Assembly: GCA_022712835.1 (NCBI GenBank)
Contig: JAFLJU010000132.1
Span: 1-13,503 of the forward strand
DNA length: 13,503 nucleotides
Direction of reading: 5' to 3'
Origin: Desulfobacteraceae bacterium
Lineage (GTDB): Bacteria; Desulfobacterota; Desulfobacteria; Desulfobacterales; Desulfobacteraceae
In this document: piece after piece, positions 6,414 through 13,503 of the stretch
How the letters are laid out: each line of letters starts with the position of its first letter
Numbering within the stretch: position 1 is the stretch's first letter
Translations under genes and position numbers: made by a program
Notes under the pieces: model-generated
Seen by the model: the letters and a program-made list of their open reading frames with translations, nothing else
The model's database searches: none
What the model was told of the DNA's origin: nothing

Positions 6414-8135
6414 CTAATATTCAGGAGTCCAGCGCATTTTTTCAATGATGGTATTGAGTCTTTCACCATCATTGTTGTGCTTGAATTCGGAAAACTGACA
6501 ATCATTCTGGGTAACATTGGCCTTAATCGCCTCTGCTCCTACCCGCTTGGCAACTTCCAGGGATACCTGGTTCAATTGATCCAGAGGAGGACAAAGGATA
6601 CCGTTCTGGATATCTTCTTCACTGACAAATTCTGCCATGGCATGGGCTGCGGCTGAAAAGAATACCGGCAACACTTCTGTTGCACCGGACGCCACAATTC
6701 CCAAACCGACGCCGGGGAAAATAAAGGCGTTGTTCATCTGGCCGATGCGATAGGCCTTGCCGTTGTGATCCACATCTGCAAAGGGAGAACCGGTTGCCAC
6801 AAGGGCTTTACCATTGGTCCATTCATAGATGTCCTTGGGCAGGGCTTCGGTCTTAGTGGTGGGGTTACTTAAGGGCAGGACCGCCGGGCGGTCTGTGTTC
6901 TGGGCAGCAGCTTGTACCACTTCTTTGGTAAAGCATCCCCCCTGTCCCGAGGTTCCGATGAGAACGGTTACTTTTTCATGTTTAACCGCATTCAACAGGG
7001 TGTTATCGGCAGGGGTTTTCAGCCATGCCATTTTTTTGGGATCTTTGGCAAATTTTTCCTTGTAGTGTTCCAGATCCCGGTCAGTGGTGACAACCCCCTT
7101 GGAATCCAGAGTGAATATTCTGGCAATGGACTCGGCTTCACCCATTCCCTGTTCCATAAGTTCCACCTGGATCTGTTCGGCAATGCCGATACCGCCTGCG
7201 CCGGCACCATGAATCAGATAAACCTGATCGGTCATCTTTTCTTTTTTTACCCGCATGGCTGCGATAATACCGGCCAGGGCAACGGATCCAGTTCCCTGGA
7301 TATCATCATTAAAGGAAATAACCTGGTCGAGATATTTGTCCCGGACGGTAAATGCGGTCTGTTTTGAGAAATCCTCCCATTGGCAAAGGGCTTTGGGAAA
7401 TCTTTTCTTAAAGGCCACCACAAATTTTTCAATGAACGCATAGTACTCATCCCCCCGGAGGCGTTCATGCCGCCAGCCCAGGTAATTGGGGTCGTCTATC
7501 AGTTCTTTGTTGTCTGTTCCCACGTCAAGGGAGATGGGCAGGCAATGCCAGGGGGCGATTCCGGCTCCCTGGGTATAGAGCATCAGTTTTCCAAGGCAGA
7601 TGGGAATCCCGCCAGCGCCCTGGTCACCTATCCCTAGGATACCCTGGTTATCGGTGACAACGGCTACCCGGATATCTTTGTCCGTATAGTTTGCCAGGAT
7701 ATATTCGGCATACTCAATGTTCCCTGGATAAAAATGGATGCCGTTGGCTTGCCGGAACATAGAGGAATACTGCTGGCAGGCAAGGCCCACCGTTGGTGTA
7801 TAGATGATGGGTAAAAATTTGGTGACGTTGTTTGCAATCACTGCATGGGCAAGGACCACATTTCTGTCAAAGAGGCTTCGGATATAAATAAATTTTTCAA
7901 TATCTGTTTCTTTCTTATCAAGAATATCCAGGCTTGATTCGACTTGTTCTTGGAGGGTTTTGACCCGTGGCGGCAGATAACCGCTCAGTTTGAGCTTGCG
8001 TCGTTCTTCAATGGTGAAGGCCGTACCTTTACTGATGTTGTTAAAGCGCAGGATATCAAATCCTCGCAAATTGATAGACACACCTGTTGTTTCACCAAAC
8101 TCGCCGTACTCAAACTCGTAATGATTTATTTCCAT
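6414..8135 (-). CDS. maeA: NAD-type malic enzyme (malate dehydrogenase, oxaloacetate-decarboxylating)
   Basis: A 573-residue protein of the large, eukaryote/E. coli MaeA-like malic enzyme type, converting malate to pyruvate and CO2 with reduction of NAD(P). N-terminal domain: KGTAFTIEER (36-45), LPIIYTPTVG with catalytic Y112, and VTDNQGILGIGDQGAGG followed by the catalytic Lys K183. Metal ligands: E254-D255 (CQWEDF) and D278 (FNDDIQGTG). The NAD domain has HGAGAGGIGIAEQ (309-321) and LSNPTTKTE (422-430). The start ATG at 8135 is preceded by GGAAAG (8145-8150) at 9 nt. It is a single-gene unit that ends convergent to acr3. In a sulfate reducer it would link the C4 acids of central metabolism to pyruvate. 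NAD rather than NADP preference is inferred from length class only. Confidence 0.95.
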   Translation of the reverse strand: MEINHYEFEYGEFGETTGVSINLRGFDILRFNNISKGTAFTIEERRKLKLSGYLPPRVKTLQEQVESSLDILDKKETDIEKFIYIRSLFDRNVVLAHAVIANNVTKFLPIIYTPTVGLACQQYSSMFRQANGIHFYPGNIEYAEYILANYTDKDIRVAVVTDNQGILGIGDQGAGGIPICLGKLMLYTQGAGIAPWHCLPISLDVGTDNKELIDDPNYLGWRHERLRGDEYYAFIEKFVVAFKKRFPKALCQWEDFSKQTAFTVRDKYLDQVISFNDDIQGTGSVALAGIIAAMRVKKEKMTDQVYLIHGAGAGGIGIAEQIQVELMEQGMGEAESIARIFTLDSKGVVTTDRDLEHYKEKFAKDPKKMAWLKTPADNTLLNAVKHEKVTVLIGTSGQGGCFTKEVVQAAAQNTDRPAVLPLSNPTTKTEALPKDIYEWTNGKALVATGSPFADVDHNGKAYRIGQMNNAFIFPGVGLGIVASGATEVLPVFFSAAAHAMAEFVSEEDIQNGILCPPLDQLNQVSLEVAKRVGAEAIKANVTQNDCQFSEFKHNNDGERLNTIIEKMRWTPEY

Positions 8136-8179
8136 GACGTAAAACTTTCCTTAAATTTTGGTTCAAATGTTAAATCTAC

Positions 8180-8206
8180 AACATTGTTTAAATACTCAAC
8201 ACTGTT
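8180..8206 (-). promoter_or_regulatory. Tandem 9-bp palindromes in the maeA leader (possible operators)
   Basis: AACATTGTT (8180-8188) and AACACTGTT (8198-8206) are each perfect palindromes around one central base. They lie inside a longer direct repeat (CAACAYTGTTTA at 8179-8190 and 8197-8208) with an 18-bp period. They fall between the candidate maeA -10 and its start codon, a position suited to a repressor. I cannot assign a regulator family. Confidence 0.4.
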
Positions 8207-8232
8207 TATAGCTAAAAAAAACAACGTTCTGT

Positions 8233-8261
8233 ATTATATCAGAAAAATATAACTAAGCGAA
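8233..8261 (-). promoter_or_regulatory. Candidate maeA promoter (extended -10)
   Basis: Reading the minus strand, a consensus TATAAT (8238-8233) is preceded by TGA, giving an extended -10. The -35 region 17 bp upstream, TTCGCT (8261-8256), matches the consensus at only three positions and lies inside the arm of the adjacent hairpin. The predicted leader before the maeA ATG is about 90 nt. Confidence 0.5.
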
Positions 8262-8286
8262 TGGAAATGAATTATTTTCATTCGCT
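8256..8286 (-). terminator. Hairpin downstream of the efflux operon, probable terminator
   Basis: The 13-bp arms 8256-8268 and 8274-8286 (core AGCGAATG) pair with one imperfect position around a 5-nt loop. On the minus strand the stem is followed by TAGTTATATTTTT, a weak U-rich tail, and it lies about 60 nt after the last stop of the efflux operon at 8347. Its distal arm overlaps the candidate maeA -35, so it could instead be an operator. Confidence 0.5.
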
Positions 8287-8313
8287 GAAATAAGTTCATG
8301 ATAGACAATGTCA

Positions 8314-8328
8314 TTTCATCAGATGAAA
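8314..8328. repeat. 15-bp palindrome in the 3' region of the efflux operon
   Basis: TTTCATC-a-GATGAAA is a perfect 7-bp inverted repeat around a single base, 19 nt beyond the stop of the last efflux gene. The loop is too small for a good hairpin, so a protein-binding site or chance is likelier than a terminator. Confidence 0.3.
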
Positions 8329-8346
8329 CAAACATTAGGCATGTGT

Positions 8347-9513
8347 CTACAAATGCTGTACTCCCTCAGTACGGCACTTTCTCCATTTTAGCAGCAGGAG
8401 TGCTGTTGTGCCATAGAGTGCCGCAAGAATGGTCAGATGAATTACCTGGGGAAGGATTTGCTGAAAACAGGCCCCCATCTGGTTGAGGAGAATAAAGGCC
8501 TTGATGGCCGGTACCGCAGGGATCAGTTGCATCGGGGTATTTATGAACATCGGTATTGCCGATGTCGGCCAGATAAATCCACAGGCAAAGACCATGGGCA
8601 TGGAGGTCAGCAGCACAATAAGTGTGGCAAGCTCGCGTCTGGGCAGGATAGTGCCAAGACAAATACCTAAAAAGGAGACTGACAGCAGGAAAACAAGATT
8701 CAGCAAGGCCAGATCACCTAGGGCAGCAAGACGGGGAATATCATAGAAGACATAGGCCGGGCCATAATAATATAGAGAAAGTAAGGTGTAGATAATAAAG
8801 AAAATCGTGCTCCTGACCAGCAACAGGGCCCATGGAGAAGCGGTCTGCCAATAGCGTGTTTCTCCTTCCCGAAATACTTCATTTTCACTGCCACCCAGGA
8901 TGCCCATTCCCATGATCAAAGTTTGGTGGAGTATCAGAACAAATACCGCCGGAATAACATAATTGACATAGCCTCCGGTTTCGTTGAAAAGGGCATGGAG
9001 ACCAAGGGTCACCGCATTGTATTGTTGCTTTGCCAGGGCCATGGGTTGACCCGACATCAGCAGCTGGGTAATTTTTACTTCGGCAGACAGGGTCATGCCT
9101 GCCATACTCATCCCTTCAAGCACGGTACCGAATACCAGAAAATAACTGGCATCTCCGGCAAAGGACAATGTGGGCCTTTTGCCCTGGAGAAGATCCCGGT
9201 AAAAGTTTTCCGGTATCACCAGGATCCCCGCCAGCTTTTGGGTAATCATCTGCTCTTTGGCCTGGGCAAGAGAGTTGGCTTTACCTTGGATTTTGACTTG
9301 TGGCGTTGCATCCACCATGCGCACCAACCGCCTGCTGAGTTGGCTATCGTCCAGGTTGACCACCACAACTTTTTGTTCCCTGGGAACCTGGGAGGCATAG
9401 GGCAATGGGTAGAGAAAACTATAAAAAAATACTCCGCCAAATACGGTCAACAGGAGAGCCGGATTGGTAAATATCGCCCCTAATTCCGCTTTGAAAAGCT
9501 GAAAAATATTCAC
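8347..9513 (-). CDS. ABC-2 type transporter permease (second copy of the pair)
   Basis: A 388-residue inner-membrane protein with ABC-2 (YhhJ/YbhR-like) topology: one N-terminal helix (about 18-37), a large periplasmic domain (about 40-180), then five helices (about 183-206, 228-250, 266-290, 296-314, 356-376). The periplasmic domain starts with VVVNLDDSQLSRRLVRMVDATP, which closely parallels the upstream permease, so the two are tandem paralogues and probably form a heterodimeric pore. The start is the GTG at 9513: its GTGA overlaps the TGA of the upstream gene, and GGAGG at 9518-9522 precedes it. An open frame continues upstream of this GTG, but it runs inside the preceding gene and lacks support. 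It is the last gene of the tolC-hlyD-permease-permease operon. No ATP-binding subunit is encoded beside it. The substrate is unknown. Confidence 0.88.
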   Translation of the reverse strand: MNIFQLFKAELGAIFTNPALLLTVFGGVFFYSFLYPLPYASQVPREQKVVVVNLDDSQLSRRLVRMVDATPQVKIQGKANSLAQAKEQMITQKLAGILVIPENFYRDLLQGKRPTLSFAGDASYFLVFGTVLEGMSMAGMTLSAEVKITQLLMSGQPMALAKQQYNAVTLGLHALFNETGGYVNYVIPAVFVLILHQTLIMGMGILGGSENEVFREGETRYWQTASPWALLLVRSTIFFIIYTLLSLYYYGPAYVFYDIPRLAALGDLALLNLVFLLSVSFLGICLGTILPRRELATLIVLLTSMPMVFACGFIWPTSAIPMFINTPMQLIPAVPAIKAFILLNQMGACFQQILPQVIHLTILAALYGTTALLLLKWRKCRTEGVQHL

Positions 9514-10697
9514 AACGCCTCCTGGGTCTGTAAGTATTTGTGGGAGATTCTGACCGCAAGAAAACAAACAAGGATGCCGGGAATAATAAAGAGTAAAAGG
9601 CTGCGCAATTGCGGTAGACAAAGCACTGGGGCGGCACCGTAATTCACCTGGGCGATCTGGATATCAATATAGTGACTGACCGGCATCAGGCTGCGCCAGA
9701 TCCTTGCCAAAAGCGTCATGTCAGTTGCAGGAAAGGTAACCCCCATAAAGGCAAGTCCCGGGGCGCAATAGGCGGCGGCAATCCCTAATCCCCGGGCAGC
9801 ATCCCTGGAAAGAAAAAAAATAAGTGCCCCTGCGCATTGGCAGGCAATGACGGTGATCAGTTGGCAACCAATAAGAAAACCCAAATGGCCGTGCATGGGC
9901 CAGCCAATGACAACATACATGGTGAGCCAAAACACGATACCCTGGAGCCAGAATATCAAGCTATAGGGTGCCATCTTTTTAATAAGCGCACGGACAGGAC
10001 GATCTTTGAGCCATTCTGCCAACCCGTCCCGGCGCAGTTCTGCTGACATGGATAAAAGTGTTGCCATCACAATAAATATTTGCCACAACGCCGGGATAAT
10101 AGCGGAAACCAGAAATTGAGCATAATTGTTGTTGCTGTTAAAAAGAGGGGTCGCCTGGGTGCCGACGGGCACCGCTTCTGCAATGGCCTGGCCTAAAACC
10201 TTGGTATGCAGACTTAAATTTTTCAGGGTATCTATTTTTGCAACCGCCGTTGCGTGTGCCTGAAGAATGGCGCTTTTAACCTGCTTGCCGATCAGTAGGA
10301 ACTGACTGTTGTAAAAGGCTTCAACTTTTGGGGAACGACCCAGTGTTGCGTTTTTTTGTGTGTCGGCGGATATGACAACCAGCCCGTAAATCTCTCCCCC
10401 GCGCATGGCCTTTGCCCCCTGCAGGGTGGAAGGGTAATTGCCTGTAATGGAAATGGTGGGACTGGCATCATAATATCGGATCAGGTTGCGAGAAAGTTTG
10501 CTGTGATCAAGATCCACCACCCCGACGGGTAAATTGCGGGCCATCCCCTGGGAAAAAATGGCATAGATCATAAAAAAAAGAAGGGGGGGCAACCAGGTGA
10601 CCAGGGACAGAAGCCAGGGATCTTTCACCAGCAGGCGCCATTCAGAAGGGCGTTTTGCCATTATTTTTTTTATCATTGTTGTTTTTGCCGCCATCAT
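9510..10697 (-). CDS. ABC-2 type transporter permease (first copy of the pair)
   Basis: A 395-residue inner-membrane protein: an N-terminal helix (about 29-48), a periplasmic domain (about 50-190) beginning VGVVDLDHSKLSRNLIRYYDASP, then helices near 193-216, 245-266, 272-295, 301-321 and 366-384. The shared pattern V.LD.S.LSR.L.R..DA.P with the downstream permease shows common ancestry. Proteins of this ABC2_membrane_3 type, such as E. coli YhhJ and YbhR/YbhS, normally work with an ATPase and an HlyD-type adaptor to export drugs or lipophilic compounds. Its ATG at 10697 overlaps the adaptor's stop as ATGA, and a second ATG follows directly at 10694. It ends in a GTGA overlap with the next permease, which points to tight translational coupling and fixed stoichiometry. 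The substrate cannot be told from the sequence. Confidence 0.9.
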   Translation of the reverse strand: MMAAKTTMIKKIMAKRPSEWRLLVKDPWLLSLVTWLPPLLFFMIYAIFSQGMARNLPVGVVDLDHSKLSRNLIRYYDASPTISITGNYPSTLQGAKAMRGGEIYGLVVISADTQKNATLGRSPKVEAFYNSQFLLIGKQVKSAILQAHATAVAKIDTLKNLSLHTKVLGQAIAEAVPVGTQATPLFNSNNNYAQFLVSAIIPALWQIFIVMATLLSMSAELRRDGLAEWLKDRPVRALIKKMAPYSLIFWLQGIVFWLTMYVVIGWPMHGHLGFLIGCQLITVIACQCAGALIFFLSRDAARGLGIAAAYCAPGLAFMGVTFPATDMTLLARIWRSLMPVSHYIDIQIAQVNYGAAPVLCLPQLRSLLLFIIPGILVCFLAVRISHKYLQTQEAL

Positions 10698-11671
10698 TGC
10701 GTCAGAAGAACCCCCATACCAACCCTAAGACCGTCAATGGGGGTTAGGGGGCGTGCTTCAATTTCAAAGGTCCGCATGTCAAATCCTTTACGGGTATTGG
10801 TCGCGCGCCAGGTGGCAAACTCACCCATCACCGCCACATGATGGATGATGAAAGGATGTTTTTTATCTCCCAGTGCCGGGATCTGAACCAAAATCTTTTG
10901 GCCCTTGGGGTAGGCTTTGAGCATATCCTCCCTGATGTGGAAAACAGCCCAGCTGTCGTTCATATCAAGGATGCTGACAATGGGAAATCCCTGGGGTGCA
11001 AGCTCTCCACTCTGTAACAAAATTTGGGTAACTTCACCGTTATGCCAACTGTTAATCCGGGTATCTGCTGCATAGGCCTCGACTTCAGCCACTGCACCGG
11101 CCGCCATGTTGGCCTTGCCAGCGGCGGCCTTTTTGGTCCCTTCCCTGGCACCTTCCTTGGCCATGCCATAGAGTTGCAATGCCGCGTTTTCTTGGAAACG
11201 GGCCGCCTGCATCTGGGTATAAACCTCATCCCTTTTCTGTTCTGGCATCACACCACTGCGATATAGATTTTCAATTCGTTGATAGGTTTTTTCCAACAGA
11301 TCTGCCGCGGCTTTTGCCTGGCGCCATTGATCCCGGGCCGCAGTTATTTCCTGGGATCTTGCCCCTTTTTGAGCCTGTTCTGACATGGCATCCGCTGCAT
11401 CCTGGGCGGCCCTGGCCTGGGTCAGTTTTGCCTTTATTTCCGGACTGTACAGGGTGAAAATGAGTTGGCCTTTTTTTACCAGATCTCCTTTTTTTACCAT
11501 GACTTTATCAATTCGTCCGGCCACTTTGGAGGAAATATTATACTGTTGGGCTTCTATTTGTCCCTGGACAATAATCGGTTGGGGCTGGTAGGCCAGCCAG
11601 AAGCTGTAACCAATCCAGCCCACGGCCATCCCGATAAATATGATCAGGGCCATATTTTTAATCAATCGCAT
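10694..11671 (-). CDS. HlyD-family periplasmic adaptor (membrane fusion protein)
   Basis: A 325-residue adaptor anchored by one N-terminal helix (about 8-28). After it come the first lipoyl half (about 36-76, with SSKVAGRIDKVMVKKGD), a long Ala/Gln/Lys/Glu-rich coiled-coil hairpin (about 78-198), the second lipoyl half (about 203-236, with GEVTQILLQSGE), and a beta-barrel/membrane-proximal region to the end. It bridges the inner-membrane permeases to the TolC-like channel, like E. coli YhiI/YbhG or EmrA. The start at 11671 is supported by AAGGAT (11678-11683), which overlaps the upstream tolC stop, 6 nt from the ATG. It overlaps the following permease by 4 nt. No cleavable signal sequence is apparent; the first helix looks like a signal anchor. 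Confidence 0.93.
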   Translation of the reverse strand: MRLIKNMALIIFIGMAVGWIGYSFWLAYQPQPIIVQGQIEAQQYNISSKVAGRIDKVMVKKGDLVKKGQLIFTLYSPEIKAKLTQARAAQDAADAMSEQAQKGARSQEITAARDQWRQAKAAADLLEKTYQRIENLYRSGVMPEQKRDEVYTQMQAARFQENAALQLYGMAKEGAREGTKKAAAGKANMAAGAVAEVEAYAADTRINSWHNGEVTQILLQSGELAPQGFPIVSILDMNDSWAVFHIREDMLKAYPKGQKILVQIPALGDKKHPFIIHHVAVMGEFATWRATNTRKGFDMRTFEIEARPLTPIDGLRVGMGVLLTQ

Positions 11672-11681
11672 GATTTAATCC

Positions 11682-13112
11682 TTATATTGTGCCCGTTTGA
11701 GCGTATTGGGTAAATTCGTTGATCTGGCCGCTGATGACCAGCATTTTTGCAAGTTCCATGACATGGTTGTAGGCGGCATGTGCCCTCTGAATTTTGACAC
11801 CTGCAACATAGAGCCTTGCATCCACCACATCAAGGGAGGTGGCCAATCCCTGGTCAAATGCCTTTTCCCGCAATTCAACGGTCTTTTCAGCCAGCCGTTC
11901 ACTCGAGGCCAGGCTATCATACTCGTTCATGGCCTGCTCCAGGCGGCGATAGGTTTTTTCCACAACAAGGGAAAGATCCTGTCTGGCCTGGCGGCGTAAT
12001 GCCCCTACTTGTTCGATTTTACTTTTGGCCGCCTTGACTTTACCGCTGCGGCCGGAACGGTCTATCAGAGGAACACTGACAGATATGCCGACAAACCAAT
12101 CCGGCATCAGGTCTGAGGCAAGTGACTTTTCCTCGTAGAGATTGTAATTTCCGATCACCGCAATCTCTGGATAGTATTTGCCTTCCTCTACTTTAATCAG
12201 TCCCGTGACCATCTCTTCCTTTGCATCTAAAATGGCAAGTCCAGCATAATTGTTCAGGGTTTGTTCCATGACGGTTTCAAGCAAAGGAAGTTTGCGCTGA
12301 ATAAAGAGCCCTGTGCTTGGGCGGGCCGTGGCATTTTCTTGTAAAAATCGGGTCAGGGCGGCTTCGGTAATGCGCAAATCACTGGCGGCTTTTTGGCGAT
12401 CCACTGTTGCCTTGTCATGGGAGGCTTCGGCCTGAAGCCTCTCAACCTCGGCAATTTGACCGTTTTGTACCAAAAGACATGCATGTTCAAAATGAATTGC
12501 CAGGCTTTCCTCCACTTCCCTGCGGGCCGCCAGAACTTTGCCGGTCAGAATGACGCCGAAATATCGCTGGCAAAGGCTTTCAAACTGCCCATAAACCTTT
12601 AATTTCTGGTGCTGTTGTGCCTCGTCAAATGATGCTTTGGCGATTTCCTGGGCAGCTGTTATGCGGCCTCCTGTATATACCGGCCAAAGAAGGTTAACCG
12701 AACTGCTGCTGATGTCCCTGTCACTGATGGTTGAAGTGAGTCCGGCGGATGCCTGACCACGCGAAATTCCCTGGCTTTGTAACAGTCCGTAAAACTGAGC
12801 CCCGGCCAGATCACCCGCCGGCATGCTGTCAAAGATGTCATCGGGACCCAGGGTGATATCTTCATCCAGGTGGAGATACCCGGCAAAAAGGTTTACCTGG
12901 GGCAGATAGAGGTCCCGGGCGGCGCTTTGGTGATAGCCCGCCTGATCAATATTGGCCTGTTCCGCCTTTAATACATGACTTTTTTGACTTACCCGCTGCC
13001 AGGCAGAACTGAAATCGAAATCACCGGCTACAGCCGTTGTTGTCTGGCAGATTCCTGCCAGAACCAACACAACCGGAAGAATTCTTCGAAAATAAGATGT
13101 TAAAAATTCCAT
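11682..13112 (-). CDS. TolC-family outer-membrane efflux protein
   Basis: A 476-residue outer-membrane channel. A signal peptide is clear: basic FRR, a hydrophobic PVVLVLAG core, and a likely cleavage at AVA-G (after about residue 29). The mature part has two OEP repeats (about 35-250 and 265-465), rich in long heptad-like helices and ending with the usual QGLATSLDVVDARLYVAGVKI strand-helix region. It would form the trimeric exit duct for the adaptor and permeases encoded downstream. Two adjacent ATGs exist at 13115 and 13112. AGGAG (13117-13121) leaves 1 nt to the first and 4 nt to the second, so the second is chosen. It is the first gene of the operon; the next start is 10 nt after its stop. 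Its promoter carries an inverted-repeat operator candidate. Confidence 0.93.
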   Translation of the reverse strand: MEFLTSYFRRILPVVLVLAGICQTTTAVAGDFDFSSAWQRVSQKSHVLKAEQANIDQAGYHQSAARDLYLPQVNLFAGYLHLDEDITLGPDDIFDSMPAGDLAGAQFYGLLQSQGISRGQASAGLTSTISDRDISSSSVNLLWPVYTGGRITAAQEIAKASFDEAQQHQKLKVYGQFESLCQRYFGVILTGKVLAARREVEESLAIHFEHACLLVQNGQIAEVERLQAEASHDKATVDRQKAASDLRITEAALTRFLQENATARPSTGLFIQRKLPLLETVMEQTLNNYAGLAILDAKEEMVTGLIKVEEGKYYPEIAVIGNYNLYEEKSLASDLMPDWFVGISVSVPLIDRSGRSGKVKAAKSKIEQVGALRRQARQDLSLVVEKTYRRLEQAMNEYDSLASSERLAEKTVELREKAFDQGLATSLDVVDARLYVAGVKIQRAHAAYNHVMELAKMLVISGQINEFTQYAQTGTI

Positions 13113-13178
13113 CATGCTCCTGTGTTATATTTTTCCAATATTCAACTGCTAACCTTTGTTTAATTTTATTTACTCTAA

Positions 13179-13194
13179 ATTAGCGAGGGCTAAT
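13179..13194. promoter_or_regulatory. Inverted-repeat operator candidate at the efflux promoter
   Basis: ATTAGC-gagg-GCTAAT is a perfect 6-bp inverted repeat with a 4-bp centre. It overlaps the last three bases of the efflux operon -10 and extends over the predicted start site, the classic place for a repressor such as a TetR- or MarR-type protein. A further GCTAA half-site lies at 13148-13152, 41 bp from the matching one. No regulator gene is visible in the window. Confidence 0.5.
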
Positions 13195-13219
13195 ATATCA
13201 TAAAGTTTTAAAAAGACAA
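13192..13219 (-). promoter_or_regulatory. Promoter of the tolC-hlyD-permease operon
   Basis: On the minus strand, TTGTCT (13219-13214) and TATATT (13197-13192) are 16 bp apart, with TGA before the -10 giving an extended -10 element. The transcript should start near 13185, leaving a leader of about 70 nt before the tolC ATG. Confidence 0.6.
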
Positions 13220-13316
13220 CCCAAAAAAAGACAGGTAGATGGTCAGCAAAAATAGACATAAGACTCCGTATTTCGATCTATGAATTATTAATATTTGGTT
13301 GGGTTAAAGTATGGTC

Positions 13317-13346
13317 TTGATAACTGTAGCAATGATAATATATAAA
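13317..13346 (+). promoter_or_regulatory. Promoter for the small Cys-rich protein gene
   Basis: TTGATA (13317-13322) and TATAAA (13341-13346) each match the sigma70 consensus at five of six positions, with an 18-bp spacer. The leader would be about 25 nt. It diverges from the efflux promoter about 100 bp to the left, and the A/T-rich stretch between them holds no gene. Confidence 0.5.
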
Positions 13347-13378
13347 TTATGGATAAATAAATATTAAGAAGGGAAAAA

Positions 13379-13503
13379 ATGGGCGAACTTATTTGTTACT
13401 GTTTTCAGTATACCGTTGATGATATTAAAGCTGACTATAAAAAGAATGGTAAATCATTAATCCTTGATAAAATTACATTTGAGAAAAAAAAGGGTGGATG
13501 TGA
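13379..13503 (+). CDS. Small [2Fe-2S]-type (BFD-like / CopZ N-terminal-like) protein, 3' partial
   Basis: Only the first 41 residues are in the window. It begins MGELICYCF, with a CxC pair (C6, C8), and reaches a third Cys at residue 41 (KKKGGC). A CxC followed about 32 residues later by another Cys pair is the pattern of BFD-like [2Fe-2S] domains, also seen in the N-terminal part of archaeal CopZ-type metallochaperones and at the C-terminus of the GlpA in this window. A modest ribosome site, AAGGGA (13369-13374), lies 4 nt before the ATG. It is divergent from the efflux operon. Electron transfer or metal handling is plausible, but the remaining cysteines and any further domain lie beyond the edge. 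Confidence 0.6.
   Translation, partial: MGELICYCFQYTVDDIKADYKKNGKSLILDKITFEKKKGGC

Noticed and set aside
6912..7367. A plus-strand open frame inside maeA.
   Set aside because: It is antisense to highly conserved malic enzyme motifs, with low-complexity composition and no recognisable domain.
9514..9621. A 36-codon N-terminal extension of the second permease.
   Set aside because: It would overlap the upstream permease heavily. The GTGA junction with GGAGG before it marks 9513 as the start, and the extension has no membrane or domain features.

Overview
The window looks like a chromosomal segment of an anaerobic, sulfate-reducer-like bacterium, most likely Desulfobacterota (Desulfobacteraceae-type). 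This is inferred from gene content: an anaerobic-type glycerol-3-phosphate dehydrogenase, a rubrerythrin, a PAS protein ending in a histidine-kinase dimerisation domain without an ATPase, and long TolC/HlyD/ABC-2 efflux genes in moderate G+C with A/T-rich gaps. No rRNA, tRNA, CRISPR array, insertion sequence or phage gene was seen. Taxonomy is inference, since no search could be run.

Left part (1-6300, all plus strand). A PAS/HisKA sensor protein cut by the left edge (ends 943) is followed by a 255-nt gap with a palindrome and a candidate promoter. Five closely spaced genes follow: rubrerythrin (1199-1699), glpA (1756-3381), glpB (3371-4651, overlapping glpA by 11 nt), a thioredoxin-type arsenate reductase arsC (4665-5120) and an Acr3 arsenite efflux permease (5122-6300). 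The last four have gaps of 13 nt or less, or overlap, and read as one transcription unit. It joins membrane-linked glycerol-3-phosphate oxidation (glpC is absent here) to arsenate reduction and arsenite export. A strong hairpin at 6346-6385 separates it from the convergent gene.

Middle (6414-8346, minus strand). A full-length NAD-type malic enzyme (maeA) stands alone. Its leader carries a candidate promoter and two 9-bp palindromes 18 bp apart. A hairpin at 8256-8286 lies between it and the next operon.

Right part (8347-13112, minus strand). A four-gene efflux operon is transcribed right to left in the order tolC-like outer-membrane channel, HlyD-type adaptor, ABC-2 permease, second ABC-2 permease. 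The adaptor-permease and permease-permease junctions are 4-nt ATGA/GTGA overlaps. The two permeases are related to each other and no ATP-binding subunit is encoded in the window. Upstream of tolC is a good extended -10 promoter with a perfect inverted repeat (ATTAGC-N4-GCTAAT) across its start-site side. Divergent from it, at 13379, a small Cys-rich [2Fe-2S]-type protein begins and is cut by the right edge.

The points most worth checking are the glp-ars linkage without glpC, the roughly 40-45-residue insert in Acr3, the ATPase-less paired-permease exporter with its operator, and the HisKA protein without a kinase ATPase domain.
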